64,000 nucleotides of DNA from Streptomyces ambofaciens ATCC 23877 (GTDB lineage: Bacteria > Actinomycetota > Actinomycetes > Streptomycetales > Streptomycetaceae). Location: NCBI RefSeq assembly GCF_001267885.1, contig NZ_CP012382.1, forward strand, positions 7,551,001 to 7,615,000. Direction: 5' to 3'. Numbering within the stretch: the stretch's first letter is position 1; each line of letters opens with the position of its first letter. The notes below the pieces were generated by a model. The model had not been told where the DNA came from. It saw only the letters and a program-made list of their open reading frames with translations, and did no database searches. Shown here in pieces: positions 37,201 through 46,989 of the stretch. The translations under genes and the position numbers were made by a program.

Positions 37201-40200
37201 CCCTCGCCCGTCGGCGCCGCGACCTCGGGCAGGACCAGACCTTCGCGCACGTCGAACTCGAAGGACACGGCCGGGAGGGGCGGTTCGTGGCGCCCTCCGC
37301 CGGCTTCGAGCCGGAGCTGTCCCGGACCGTGGGCTGGTTCACCACCCTCTTCCCGGTGACCGTGGACCCCGGCGCGGCCCCCGACCCCACGGCACCCGCG
37401 TACCTGGCCGCCGCGCTCAAGGCGGTCAAGGAGGACCTCGCCCGGGTGCCGCACAACGGCGTCTCCTACGGGGCCCTGCGGTACCTCGGCCACGCCGAGT
37501 TCCAGGCACCCGCGCCCCAGGTCCTGTTCAACTACCTGGGCCGCTTCGACGCGGGCGGCTCGGAGGACTGGAAGCTCGCCCGGGCCACGGGCCAGTTGGG
37601 CGAGAGGCGCGACCCGCGGATGCGCCTGCCCCGGGCCCTGGAGTTCAACGCGATCGCCGAACCCGCCGCCGACGGCGCGTACGAGCTCGTGACCACCGTC
37701 TCCTGGCCCGACGGCGTGTTCACCGACGAGGACGTCACGGCACTCGGCGCCTACTACGAGGAGGCCCTCACCGGGCTGGCCGCGCTCGACGCGGGCGGTC
37801 ACTCACCCAGCGACTTCCGCCCGCTGTCCCTCACCCAGGCCGACGTCGACGCCCTGGACGGGCCGGCGCTGCGGGACGTCCTCCCGCTGACCCCGCTGCA
37901 GGAGGGCCTCTACTTCCACTCGGTCTACGACGACGACTCGGCCGGCAGCTACGTCGAGCAGCAGCTGCTGACCCTGGACGGTGAGGTGGACGCCGGCCGG
38001 CTCGCGACGGCGGCCACCCGGTTGCTCACCCTCCACCCGAACCTGGCCGCACGGTTCGTGGCCCTCGCCGACGGCCGGGTGGTCTCCGTCCTGGACGGCG
38101 GCGTCGAAGCGCCCTTCACCACCCTGGACCGCCCCGGCATCACCGACGACGAGATCCGCGCGCACGCCGAACGGGACCGCCGCGCCGGCTTCGACCTGGC
38201 CACCGGCCCACTGATGCGGTACACCCTCATCCGCGGGGGCCCCGGCAGGAACGTCCTGGTGCAGACCGTGCACCACATCATCGCCGACGGCTGGTCGGTG
38301 ATGCCGATGCTCCGCACGCTGCTCGCCGAGTACCACGTGCCGGGGTCCGTGCACCCGCTCGGCGGCTTTCCCGCCTACGTCCGCCTGCTCGCCGCACGCG
38401 GCGACGACGCGAGCGAGCGCGTGTGGCGCACCCAGCTGGCCGGCCTGCCGGGCCCTTCGCTGGTCGCCGAGGGGCACACGCCGTCCGACCGTTTCGCCGA
38501 CACCGCCGTGGAACCGGCGGACGACATCGACGCGGCCGTCCGGTCGGCCGGCGTGCCGCTGAGCGTGGCCGTGCACAGCGCGTGGGCGGTGACGCTGGGC
38601 GGCATCCTGCACGGCACGGACGTGGTGTTCGGGTCCACGGTGTCCGGGCGCGACGCGGAGGTGCCCGGCATCGAGGACATGGTGGGACTGTTCATCAACA
38701 CGATCCCCCTGCGCGCCCGGTGGACCGGCGACACCACGGCGCGCGAGCTGCTCGCCTCGGTCAGGGAGCACCAGAGCGCGGTACTGCCGCACCAGCACGT
38801 CTCACTGGCCGGCCTCACCCGCCTGGCCGGCCCCGGCCCCCTCTTCGACACGCTGGTGGTCTTCGACGTCGCGGCCGACGTGCGCGGCCTCCGGCGGCCG
38901 GACGACACCCTCGTCGTCACCGGCATCACGAACGAGGGCGCTCCGCACTACCCGTTGACACTGGTGGCCGAACGCACCTCCGACGGCCGGCCGCGCTTCC
39001 AACTGATCCACGACGGGGCGCTGCTGACGCACAAGGGCGCCGAGGCGATCCTGCGCACCTTCACCCGCGCCCTCACCGGCCTGCTCACCCGGCCGGACGC
39101 CCTGGTCGGCGAGCTGACGCTCCCGGAGCCCCGTAACCCCGAGCGGATCGTCCCGACGACCCTGGGCGGACTCTTCGACACCGCCGCCCGACGCGACCCG
39201 GCCGCCCCCGCCGTCACCTGGTGCGCACTCGACGGCGGCACACGGTCCCTGACCTACGGTGAACTGGCACGGGAGAAGAACGGACTCGCCTCGCTCCTGC
39301 GCGCGGCGGGTGTCGGGCCGGGCGCCCGGGTCGCCGTGGCCGTCCCGCGCTCCGTCGAGCAGGTCGTCGCCCTGGTCGGCGTCGTCAGCGCGGGAGGCGC
39401 CTACGTACCGCTGGACCTCGCGTACCCCGACGAACGGCTGCGGTACATCCTCACCGACGCCGCTCCGCAGGTCGTTCTCGTGACTCCCGAGCACCGCGAC
39501 CGCTTCACCCGGCTGCTCTCCCGGGCGGACCTGCCGACGGCCCGCGTCCTGGTGCTGGGCGACGAGTCACCACCGGCCGACCCGGGACCGGAGCGCGGGC
39601 CCGCCGGCCACGACCCCGCCTACGTGATCTACACCTCCGGATCGACCGGCAGGCCCAAGGGCGTCGTCGTCCCCCACTCCAGCGTGGTGACGCTGCTCGC
39701 GAACACCGGCCCCGACATGGGGTTCGGCCCGGACGACGTGTGGGTCCAGTTCCACTCCTTCTCCTTCGACTTCGCGGTCTGGGAGCTGTGGGGCGCCCTG
39801 GCACACGGCGGTGAGCTGCTCGTCCCGGAGTACGGTCTGACGCGCTCCCCGGTCGACTTCCACCGACTGGTCCGGGAACGCGGCGTGACCGTGCTCAACC
39901 AGACGCCGTCCGCGTTCTACCAGTTCGTCGAGGCCGACCGGCACGCCGGCGAGCCGCTCCCCGCACTGCGTCTGATCGTCTTCGGCGGCGAGGCCCTGGA
40001 CCCCGGACGACTGCGCGACTGGGTCCGGCGGCACGGCGTCCACGCGCCCGAGCTGGTCAACATGTACGGCATCACCGAGACCACCGTCCATGTCACGCAC
40101 CGGGTGCTGACGGCCGAGGACCTCGCCCCCGGCGTCGACGTCAGCCCGATCGGCGCTCCGCTGCCCGGACTGGTGACCTACCTGCTCGACGACCGGCTCC

Positions 40201-43200
40201 GGCCGGTACCGCCCGGGCGGGAGGGCGCCATCTACGTCGCCGGTGACCAGGTGTCACTCGGCTACCTCGGCCGGCCGGCGCTCACGGCGGGCCGGTTCGT
40301 GGCGAACCCGTTCACCGGCGACGGCACCCGCATGTACCACACGGGCGACCTCGCGCGCCGCACGCTCGACGGCGAGCTGCGGTTCACCGGCCGGGCCGAC
40401 GACCAGGTGCAGCTCAAGGGCTTCCGCATCGAACTCGGCGAGGTCGAGGCCGCGATCAGGGAGCTCGACGGCGTGGTCGACGTGGCCGTGACCGTCGCGG
40501 ACGGCGGCGACCATCTCGTCGCGCACCTCGTCGGCGAGGTGCCCGCCGACCTCACCGCCCTGCTGTCCGAGAAGCTCCCCGCGCACATGGTCCCGCGCCG
40601 GACACTGCCCCTCGACGTGCTGCCGCTCACGGTCAACGGCAAGCTGGACCGCAAGGCCCTGGCCGAGCGCGTCACCCCGGAGCCCGGGGACGCGAGGGCC
40701 CCCGAGCCGGGAGCGGTGACCCACCCCCCGAGCGGCGCTCCCCACCGGCCCGCCGGCGCCGGAGCACGGACCCCCGGGGACGGCACCGTCGCGGCGCGGG
40801 GCACGGCGCGTCCGGACGACGCGGCTCTCGCCGGCCTCATCGGCATCTACGCCGACACGCTGCCCGGCGCCGCCGTGGACGCCGACACCGACTTCTTCCG
40901 CGCCGGGGGCGACAGCATCGTCGCCATCACGGTGATCAACCGGGCCAGGGCGCTCGGCCTGCCGGTCACCCCACGGGACGTCTTCCTGCTCAGGACCCCG
41001 CGCGCCCTCGCCGAGCACGTGTCGGCGAGCACCCCGCCGGCCGCGGCCACCCCACCCGCCCGCCACGAGGACGGCCCGCTGCCGCCGACCCCGATCATCC
41101 TGCGCCAGCGGGAACTGGGCGGCTCACTCACCCGCTTCGCGCAGGCCAGGGCGGTGCGGGCACCCGAGGGCACCGGCTTCACCGACGCCGAGCGTGCCGC
41201 GCACGCCGTCGTGGCCGCGCATCCGGCCCTCCGCCTGCGGCTGAGCGTGGACCACGGGGTGTGGTCGCTGCGCACCGAGCCCGCCCGCGAGGTCACCGTC
41301 GCCCGGAGCGATGCCACCGACGCGACCGCGGTGGCCGACGACGCCGCCGGCCGGCTCGACGCCGAAGCCGGGAACGTCATCGCGTTCGCCTGGCTGGACG
41401 CCACCCGGACCCTGGTCGTCACCGCGCACCACCTCGCCGTCGACGCCGTGTCCTGGCTCATCCTGCTGGACGACCTGGCCACCGCCCTGCGCGGGGCGCC
41501 CCTGGCGCCGCCGACGACGTCCTACACCGAGTACGCGCAAGCACTGACCCACCGGTCCACCCACCCGACCGGCGAACTGGGTCACTGGCTCTCCACCCTC
41601 CGGGCGCCCGCGCTGCTCCCCGCGGTCGGGGGAGTGCGCGAGACCACGGTCGTGCTCGCGTCCGACACGAGCGAGCGCGTGACGCGCACCGCGCCCGCCG
41701 CGCTCGGCGTCGGCCTCACCGAGCTGCTGTGCGGCGCCCTGCGCACCGCGCTGACGCACATCCAGGCGGCGCCCACCGACCTCGCCGTCGACCTGGAGCG
41801 GCACGGCCGGGTCCCGGCCCTCGACCACCACGACTACACCCGCACGGTCGGCTGGTTCACCTCCATCGCACCGGTACGGCTCACCGCGCACACCGACCCC
41901 GTGGCGGCGGCGCGCGAGGTCGCCGACCGCCAACCGGACGAACACGCCCACGTCGCCTACGGCCTGCTCAGGTACCTCAACCCGCAGACCGCCCCGCTCC
42001 TGCGAGCACGTCCCCAGGTGCTGTTCAACTACCTCGGGAGAGGCAGCGAGTCCCAGGCACTCCGCCTCACCGGCGGTGACCAGGGCAGCCCGTACGCGGT
42101 CGAGGTCAACGCCTGGACCGACGACGCCACCGGCAGCCTGCACGCGGTCTTCACCCTCGCCGACGGCGTTCCCGACGAGATCACCGCGCACTGGCGCGAC
42201 GCACTCGAACGCGTGGCGGACGCCTCCGTGACGGCCGAGCGCACGGCGCCGGTCACCGCGCTCCAGCGGGGCCTGTTCTTCCAGGCGCAGCTGACGGGTC
42301 CGGCCGGACACTACGTCGCGCAGAGCTGGTTCACCTTCGACCGGCGCCTGGACACCGGCGCGCTGGCCGAGGCGATGACCCACGTCCTCGCACGCCACCC
42401 GGGCGTGGGCGCCGGTTTCACCACCGACGCGGACGGAAACCCCGTCCAGGTGCTCGCGGCGGGCCGGCGGGTCGACGTCCGTACGGTCGCGGCGGCGACG
42501 GACGAGGAGGCCGAGGCCCTGCGGGCCCGGGACCGGGCCACCGGGTTCGACCCGGGCGAGCCGCCCCTGATCCGGCTGACCGTGGTCCACCTGCCCGGCG
42601 ACCGCGACGGGCTGCTGCTCAGCTACCACCTGCTGCTGTGGGACGGCTGGTCGCGCGAGATCGTCCTGCGGGACCTGTTCGGCGCCTACGAGGCCGTCCT
42701 CGCCGGCGAGTCACCGGCCCCGGTCCCGGCCGTGCCGAGCTTCGAGGACCATGCCCGGGTGCTCGCCGCCAAGGACACCGCGGCATCGGAACGCTTCTGG
42801 GCGGAGCACCTGACCGGTCTGTCCGGTCCGACGCTGCTCGCCGGGCCGGCGCCGTCCCTCTCGGACGACCTGCCGCGGGCGCTGGTCCACACCCTCTCCG
42901 CCGAACGGTCCGAGCTCCTGCGGGAGGCGGCCAGGACGCACGGGGTCACCCTGAACACGGTGCTGACCGGCGCGTTCGGCCTCCTCCTGGGAGCCCGGAC
43001 CGGCCGCGGTGACGCCGTGTTCGGCGTGACCGTCTCCGGCCGGGAGGGCGCGGGGCTCTCCGGCATCGTCGGCGTCCTGCTCAACACCGTGCCCCAGTGG
43101 ACGCGGGCCCGGCCGGGGGACACCGTCCGGGAGTACCTGACGGCCGTGCAGGCGGCCCGGGTCGAGGCGATGGACCACGAGCACCTGGGGCTCGGCGAGA

Positions 43201-45302
43201 TCCAACGGGCCGGCGGACACGGCACCTTGTTCGACAACCTCTTCGTCCTGCAGAACTTCCTGGACCTGGACGCCTTCGCCGAGATGAACGCCAGGCACGG
43301 CATCACCTCGGTGCGGGCCGACGACTCGACCCACTATCCGTTCACCTGGGTCGTCACGCCCGGCGACCGGCTCACCGTGAAGCTGGAGTACCGCGACGAC
43401 GACACCGGGCGGGCCCGGTGCCTCCTCGACGACTACCTGCGCGTACTCGACGATCTGGCCGGGGCGACCGGACCGGTCGGCGCGCTGCGCGGCCTCGGAC
43501 CGCTGCCCGTACCCGCCGAGCGCACCGACGTCGGCACGGACACCGTCGTCGACCGGTTCGACCGGGCGGCGGACCGCGATCCGGAGCGGGTGGCCCTCGT
43601 CGCCCACGGCGCGACCATGACCTTCGCCGAACTGCGGGACCGCAGCCGCGCGGTGGCGGGCGTGCTCGCCCGGCGCGGCATCGGCCCGGAGACGGCCGTG
43701 GGCCTCGCGATCCCCCGGTCCCTCGACTCGATCGTGGCGTTGTTCGCCGTGCTGCGCACCGGTGCCGCGTACGTGCCGCTGGAGCTGGACCACCCGGACG
43801 AGCGGATCGCCGCGATCGTCGCGGACGCCCGCCCGGCCGTGACCCTCACCGTGAGCGCGGTGGCGCCCCGGCTGACCGGCGACCTGATCGAGCTGGACCG
43901 TCCGCTGCCGGCGGCCGAGCCGCTCGTGACGTTCGCGCCCGACGACCCGCACCGGCTCCGGCACCCGGCGTACACCATCTACACCTCGGGGTCGACCGGG
44001 AAGCCCAAGGGCGTGGTGACCGAGTACGCCGGACTCACCAACATGCTGGTCAACCACCAGCGCCGCATCTTCGAACCGGTGCTGGCCGAACACGGCCACC
44101 GGGTCTTCCGCGTCGCGCACACCGTGTCCTTCGCCTTCGACATGTCGTGGGAGGAACTGCTGTGGCTCGCCGACGGCCACGAGGTGCACATCTGCGACGA
44201 GGAACTCCGCCGGGACGCGCCCGCACTGGTCGAGTACTGCCTCGCGCACGGCATCGACGTCATCAACGTGACCCCGACCTACGCGCAGCAACTCCTCGGC
44301 GAGGGACTGCTCGACGATCCGGGACGGCGGCCCGCGCTCGTGCTGCTGGGCGGCGAGGCCGTCACCCCGACGCTGTGGCGGCGGCTCGCCGAGACCGAGG
44401 GAACGGTCGGCTACAACCTCTACGGACCCACCGAGTACACCATCAACACCCTGGGCGTCGGCACCTTCGAGTGCCAGGACCCGGTGGTGGGGGTGGCGAT
44501 CGACAACACGGACGTGTACGTGCTGGACCCGTGGCTGCGGCCGCTGCCGGACGGCGTCCCCGGCGAGCTGTACGTGTCGGGCATCGGCATCGCGCGGGGC
44601 TACCTCGGACAGCCGGCCCAGACCGCGCACCGCTTCGTGGCCTGCCCGTTCGGCGAACCCGGCGCGCGCATGTACCGCACCGGGGACCTGGTGGCCCGCC
44701 GCTCCGACGGCAACCTGACGTACCTCGGCCGCACCGACCAGCAGGTCAAGATCCGCGGGCACCGGGTCGAACTCGGCGAGGTCGAGGCCGTGTTCGCGGC
44801 GCACTCCGCGGTGCGGTTCGCCGCCGCGGTGGCCCAGCCCGACCCGCAGGTCGACGGCGCGTACCGGCTGGCCGCCTACCTGGTGCTGGACGGCGCCGAC
44901 CTGGCCGAGGTGGCCGCCGAAGTGGGCGCCGCGCTGCCGGACTTCCTGCGCCCGACGCACTACGCCCGGGTCGACGGCATCCCGTTGACCGTGAACGGCA
45001 AGGCCGACACCAGGGCGCTGCCCGAGGCCAAGCCGCTGGGAGCGCTGACCACGGCGGAGGAGCGCGGCCCGGCGACCGGGACGGAGACCGTGGTGTGCGA
45101 GTTCTTCGCCGAGGCCCTGGACCTGGACGACGACGAGGTGAGCGCGGTGAGCGACTTCGTGGCCCTGGGGGGCCACTCCATGCTGGCGGTGCGGCTGGCC
45201 GGGCTGCTCCGCCGCGAGTACGGTCCAGTGATCACGATCCGCGATCTGTTCACCCTGCGAACCCCGGAAGCGATTGCCCGTCACCTCGATGAGAACTCCT
45301 GA
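34299..45302 (+). CDS. cchH: Coelichelin non-ribosomal peptide synthetase
   Basis: 3667 residues, order A1-T1-E1-C2-A2-T2-E2-C3-A3-T3 with no thioesterase. The specificity pockets, read from core motifs, are D-I-N-Y-W-G-G-I-G-(K) for A1 (formyl-hydroxy-Orn), D-F-W-N-I-G-M-V-H-(K) for A2 (Thr) and D-M-E-N-L-G-L-I-N-(K) for A3 (hydroxy-Orn), matching the codes I recall for S. coelicolor CchH. Carrier serines are about residues 679, 2206 and 3627. E domains show HHVVIDGVSW and HHLAVDAVSW. C2 has HHIIADGW but C3 reads HLLLWDGW, lacking the second His (position 2778). The tetrapeptide product from three modules implies that one module is used twice. MbtH partner is CchK. About 140 residues precede A1. 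Confidence 0.96.
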   Translation: MMEPSARLVRLSPRQLADIRRRAGDFTDRTIARACALGLSYWATGRSPDGLDLTPGTLFADVLGWVDNGGGGASGRHAGEDGRSVPLPQGVAPDDARLALDDLADFPDRPIGTIGPSTAAQRRRRLAEWNDTRADRVRPTLVEMFREQARTRPDAVAVVDEHRTLTYRQADELSGQLAHHLVARGLTAEQVVGISLERSADMVIGLLGVLRAGCAFVPLDPHWPAARRAVVVEDARVVLQLSASGEHAAGEPEAVAVDLGDWRFGSRPSAGGEVAVPGDALAYVIFTSGSTGRPKGAMIRHEAISERLLWQVHEILGFGHDDASLFKAPLSFDISVNEIFLPLVSGARLVVLRPGGERDPHHLLSVIAEQRVTFTYLVSSMLDVLLEIAGDSGRLDSLRHVWCGGEVLTPELYERFRTRLDIPMYHGYGPAETTIGVSHVIYRGAAERLSTSIGKANPNTQLYVLDDELRPVPVGVGGELYVGGFLLGRGYVNAPALTASRFVANPFADDGSRLYRTGDLARFAPDGSLDFLGRADNQVKIRGMRLEIEDVEVGLAEHPGVRHTCVVAKRNSAGGTYLVGYVIPAAGHEDLRAADVKAWAGTHLVEYMVPAHIVVMTRFPLTANGKLDRHALPEPELATASIVPPTTENERAVCTAVATLLRLEAVGVDQDFFQLGGDSILAISLLSALRDAGLHVTARQIFTHSTVGALAAVAAREDTAVVDHHDVATGSVVASPIVQWLGETTDAIDGFVQSVVLNTPAELTPAALDEILAALVGHHAMLRAELVRGERWSFTVPEAHRSAAPWQESDLPLDACVALATDGLDPESGVMLRAVWRRAARQLVVVVHHVVIDGVSWRVLMEDLATAWRQLSSGAPIELPAVGTSFRRWTRLLEHAAFDADSAYYRRPLPGADLPLGRRPLTEADTVARERTRTVSVGPEVTAALLGETPAKFHAGVNDVLLTALAVALARRRRDLGQDQTFAHVELEGHGREGRFVAPSAGFEPELSRTVGWFTTLFPVTVDPGAAPDPTAPAYLAAALKAVKEDLARVPHNGVSYGALRYLGHAEFQAPAPQVLFNYLGRFDAGGSEDWKLARATGQLGERRDPRMRLPRALEFNAIAEPAADGAYELVTTVSWPDGVFTDEDVTALGAYYEEALTGLAALDAGGHSPSDFRPLSLTQADVDALDGPALRDVLPLTPLQEGLYFHSVYDDDSAGSYVEQQLLTLDGEVDAGRLATAATRLLTLHPNLAARFVALADGRVVSVLDGGVEAPFTTLDRPGITDDEIRAHAERDRRAGFDLATGPLMRYTLIRGGPGRNVLVQTVHHIIADGWSVMPMLRTLLAEYHVPGSVHPLGGFPAYVRLLAARGDDASERVWRTQLAGLPGPSLVAEGHTPSDRFADTAVEPADDIDAAVRSAGVPLSVAVHSAWAVTLGGILHGTDVVFGSTVSGRDAEVPGIEDMVGLFINTIPLRARWTGDTTARELLASVREHQSAVLPHQHVSLAGLTRLAGPGPLFDTLVVFDVAADVRGLRRPDDTLVVTGITNEGAPHYPLTLVAERTSDGRPRFQLIHDGALLTHKGAEAILRTFTRALTGLLTRPDALVGELTLPEPRNPERIVPTTLGGLFDTAARRDPAAPAVTWCALDGGTRSLTYGELAREKNGLASLLRAAGVGPGARVAVAVPRSVEQVVALVGVVSAGGAYVPLDLAYPDERLRYILTDAAPQVVLVTPEHRDRFTRLLSRADLPTARVLVLGDESPPADPGPERGPAGHDPAYVIYTSGSTGRPKGVVVPHSSVVTLLANTGPDMGFGPDDVWVQFHSFSFDFAVWELWGALAHGGELLVPEYGLTRSPVDFHRLVRERGVTVLNQTPSAFYQFVEADRHAGEPLPALRLIVFGGEALDPGRLRDWVRRHGVHAPELVNMYGITETTVHVTHRVLTAEDLAPGVDVSPIGAPLPGLVTYLLDDRLRPVPPGREGAIYVAGDQVSLGYLGRPALTAGRFVANPFTGDGTRMYHTGDLARRTLDGELRFTGRADDQVQLKGFRIELGEVEAAIRELDGVVDVAVTVADGGDHLVAHLVGEVPADLTALLSEKLPAHMVPRRTLPLDVLPLTVNGKLDRKALAERVTPEPGDARAPEPGAVTHPPSGAPHRPAGAGARTPGDGTVAARGTARPDDAALAGLIGIYADTLPGAAVDADTDFFRAGGDSIVAITVINRARALGLPVTPRDVFLLRTPRALAEHVSASTPPAAATPPARHEDGPLPPTPIILRQRELGGSLTRFAQARAVRAPEGTGFTDAERAAHAVVAAHPALRLRLSVDHGVWSLRTEPAREVTVARSDATDATAVADDAAGRLDAEAGNVIAFAWLDATRTLVVTAHHLAVDAVSWLILLDDLATALRGAPLAPPTTSYTEYAQALTHRSTHPTGELGHWLSTLRAPALLPAVGGVRETTVVLASDTSERVTRTAPAALGVGLTELLCGALRTALTHIQAAPTDLAVDLERHGRVPALDHHDYTRTVGWFTSIAPVRLTAHTDPVAAAREVADRQPDEHAHVAYGLLRYLNPQTAPLLRARPQVLFNYLGRGSESQALRLTGGDQGSPYAVEVNAWTDDATGSLHAVFTLADGVPDEITAHWRDALERVADASVTAERTAPVTALQRGLFFQAQLTGPAGHYVAQSWFTFDRRLDTGALAEAMTHVLARHPGVGAGFTTDADGNPVQVLAAGRRVDVRTVAAATDEEAEALRARDRATGFDPGEPPLIRLTVVHLPGDRDGLLLSYHLLLWDGWSREIVLRDLFGAYEAVLAGESPAPVPAVPSFEDHARVLAAKDTAASERFWAEHLTGLSGPTLLAGPAPSLSDDLPRALVHTLSAERSELLREAARTHGVTLNTVLTGAFGLLLGARTGRGDAVFGVTVSGREGAGLSGIVGVLLNTVPQWTRARPGDTVREYLTAVQAARVEAMDHEHLGLGEIQRAGGHGTLFDNLFVLQNFLDLDAFAEMNARHGITSVRADDSTHYPFTWVVTPGDRLTVKLEYRDDDTGRARCLLDDYLRVLDDLAGATGPVGALRGLGPLPVPAERTDVGTDTVVDRFDRAADRDPERVALVAHGATMTFAELRDRSRAVAGVLARRGIGPETAVGLAIPRSLDSIVALFAVLRTGAAYVPLELDHPDERIAAIVADARPAVTLTVSAVAPRLTGDLIELDRPLPAAEPLVTFAPDDPHRLRHPAYTIYTSGSTGKPKGVVTEYAGLTNMLVNHQRRIFEPVLAEHGHRVFRVAHTVSFAFDMSWEELLWLADGHEVHICDEELRRDAPALVEYCLAHGIDVINVTPTYAQQLLGEGLLDDPGRRPALVLLGGEAVTPTLWRRLAETEGTVGYNLYGPTEYTINTLGVGTFECQDPVVGVAIDNTDVYVLDPWLRPLPDGVPGELYVSGIGIARGYLGQPAQTAHRFVACPFGEPGARMYRTGDLVARRSDGNLTYLGRTDQQVKIRGHRVELGEVEAVFAAHSAVRFAAAVAQPDPQVDGAYRLAAYLVLDGADLAEVAAEVGAALPDFLRPTHYARVDGIPLTVNGKADTRALPEAKPLGALTTAEERGPATGTETVVCEFFAEALDLDDDEVSAVSDFVALGGHSMLAVRLAGLLRREYGPVITIRDLFTLRTPEAIARHLDENS

Positions 45303-46989
45303 CACGCAGCGGACCCGCGCCGGGTCCGACATCCTGCGGACCGCGCTGCGTCGCAACATCGGCGCCATGACCTCGGGCACCGTGCTGATGGGCCTCTACC
45401 AGGCCGGTGAGACCGCCTTCCCCATCGCGCTCGGCCTGATCGTCGAACACACCATGCGGGACCGGAGCCCCGGCTCGCTCGGCCTGGCGATCGCCGCCCT
45501 GGCCGTGATCATCACGACCGTTTCGCTGTCGTGGCGGTTCGGGATGCGCATCCTGCAGAAGGCCAACACCACCGAGGCGCACCGATGGCGGGTGCGGGTC
45601 GCGGGGTGCGGGCTCCAGCCGGTGGCCAGGGACGTGGACCTCAAGTCCGGTGAGGTGCTGACCATCGCCACCGAGGACGCCGACCAGACCGCCGACATCA
45701 TCGAGGTGGTGCCGCTGCTGATCAGTTCACTGGTCGCGGTGCTGATCGCGGCGCTGGCACTGGGCCTGGCCGACCTCCGGCTCGGCGCGCTCGTGATCGT
45801 GGGGACCGTCGCGATCCTGTCCGTGCTGAGCGTGATGTCCAAGCGGATCGGCTCCAGCACCCGTGAACAGCAGGCACGGGTGGCACGGGCGGGAGCCAAG
45901 GTAGCCGACCTCATCATCGGGCTGCGGCCGCTGCACGGTTTCGGCGGCAACCACGCGGCGTTCCGGTCCTACCGGAAGGTCAGCACGGAGGCGAAGCGGC
46001 AGGCGGTCACCGTCGCCCGGGTGAACGGAGCGTACGCGGGCACCGCGCTGGCCCTCAACGCGGTGCTCGCCGCCGCCGTGACCCTGACGGCCGGCGTGCT
46101 GGCGTTCGAGGGGCGGATCAACATCGGGGAACTCGTCATGGCCGTGGGGCTCGCGCAGTTCATCATGGAACCGCTCAGGCTGTTCTCCGAGATGCCGAAG
46201 TACGTGATGATCGCGCGCGCCTCCGCCGAGCGGATGGCGCTCGTCCTGGCCGCGCCCCCGGTGACGGCCCCGGGGGCCGAGCAGCCGGCCTCCGGCGGGG
46301 ACCTGGAGGTCGACTGCGTGCGCCACGGGGCGCTGCGGAACGTGAAGTTCACGGTGGCCGCCGGCGAGTTCGTCGCGATCGCCGCCTACCAGCCGCGGGC
46401 GGCGGCCGACCTCGCCGCGGTCCTCGCCCTGAACGTCCCGCCCGACGCGTACGAGGGCGCGGTGCGGGTCGGCGGCCGGGACCTGGCGGACCTGTCGATC
46501 GGGGCGGCCCGCGAGCTGATGCTGGTCAACCCGTACGACGGGGAGATCTTCGCGGGCACCCTGCGCAGCAACATCGACCCGTCGAACACCAGCCGGACGG
46601 TCCCGGAGGCCGTCGAGGCGTCCATGCTGACCGACGTCGTCGCCCTGCACCGGGAAGGGCTGGACTACGCGGTCCGCGACCGCGGCGCCAACCTCTCCGG
46701 CGGACAGCGCCAGCGCCTGTCCCTCGCCCGTGCCCTCGCCGCGGACGCCGACGTCCTGGTCCTGCGCGATCCGACCACGGCCGTCGACGCGGTGACCGAG
46801 CAGCTCATCGCGCGCAACGTCGCGAAGCTGCGCCGGGGCCGCACCACCCTCGTGATCACCAGCAGTCCGGCCCTCCTGGACGCCGCCGACCGGGTCCTCG
46901 TACTGGACGAGGGCGTCATCACCGCCGAGGACACGCATCGCAACCTGCTCGCCACCGACCACGACTATCGCCTGGCGGTCACCCGGTGA
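45289..46989 (+). CDS. cchI: Half-size ABC exporter with degenerate Walker motifs
   Basis: 566 residues; the ATG chosen lies 14 nt inside the end of cchH, indicating translational coupling. Six-helix exporter domain (about 20-305), then an ATPase domain in which the signature LSGGQRQRLSLAR (about 469) is perfect, while Walker A is AAYQPRAAA in place of GxxGxGKST (about 365), Walker B is VLVLRDPTT (the catalytic DE are R-D) and the switch His is a Ser (VITSSPALL). It cannot hydrolyse ATP alone. It supplies the signature to a composite site with CchG. Proposed role: export of coelichelin. Confidence 0.9.
   Translation: MRTPDTQRTRAGSDILRTALRRNIGAMTSGTVLMGLYQAGETAFPIALGLIVEHTMRDRSPGSLGLAIAALAVIITTVSLSWRFGMRILQKANTTEAHRWRVRVAGCGLQPVARDVDLKSGEVLTIATEDADQTADIIEVVPLLISSLVAVLIAALALGLADLRLGALVIVGTVAILSVLSVMSKRIGSSTREQQARVARAGAKVADLIIGLRPLHGFGGNHAAFRSYRKVSTEAKRQAVTVARVNGAYAGTALALNAVLAAAVTLTAGVLAFEGRINIGELVMAVGLAQFIMEPLRLFSEMPKYVMIARASAERMALVLAAPPVTAPGAEQPASGGDLEVDCVRHGALRNVKFTVAAGEFVAIAAYQPRAAADLAAVLALNVPPDAYEGAVRVGGRDLADLSIGAARELMLVNPYDGEIFAGTLRSNIDPSNTSRTVPEAVEASMLTDVVALHREGLDYAVRDRGANLSGGQRQRLSLARALAADADVLVLRDPTTAVDAVTEQLIARNVAKLRRGRTTLVITSSPALLDAADRVLVLDEGVITAEDTHRNLLATDHDYRLAVTR

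Noticed and set aside
34269..37802. Long minus-strand frame of 1177 codons under cchH
   Set aside because: It is opposite the NRPS in codons with biased third positions; no motif is recognisable, and the plus-strand frame is fully explained by NRPS domains.
42624..42650. HLLLWDGW considered as a normal HHxxxDG with one inserted residue
   Set aside because: Aligning the DGW core with C2 places Leu exactly where the second His should be; an insertion would be needed to restore the motif, which is less simple. I still regard this as checkable, not proven.
42711..45380. Long minus-strand frame of 889 codons under cchH
   Set aside because: Same reason: high-GC antisense shadow of the NRPS and the start of cchI.
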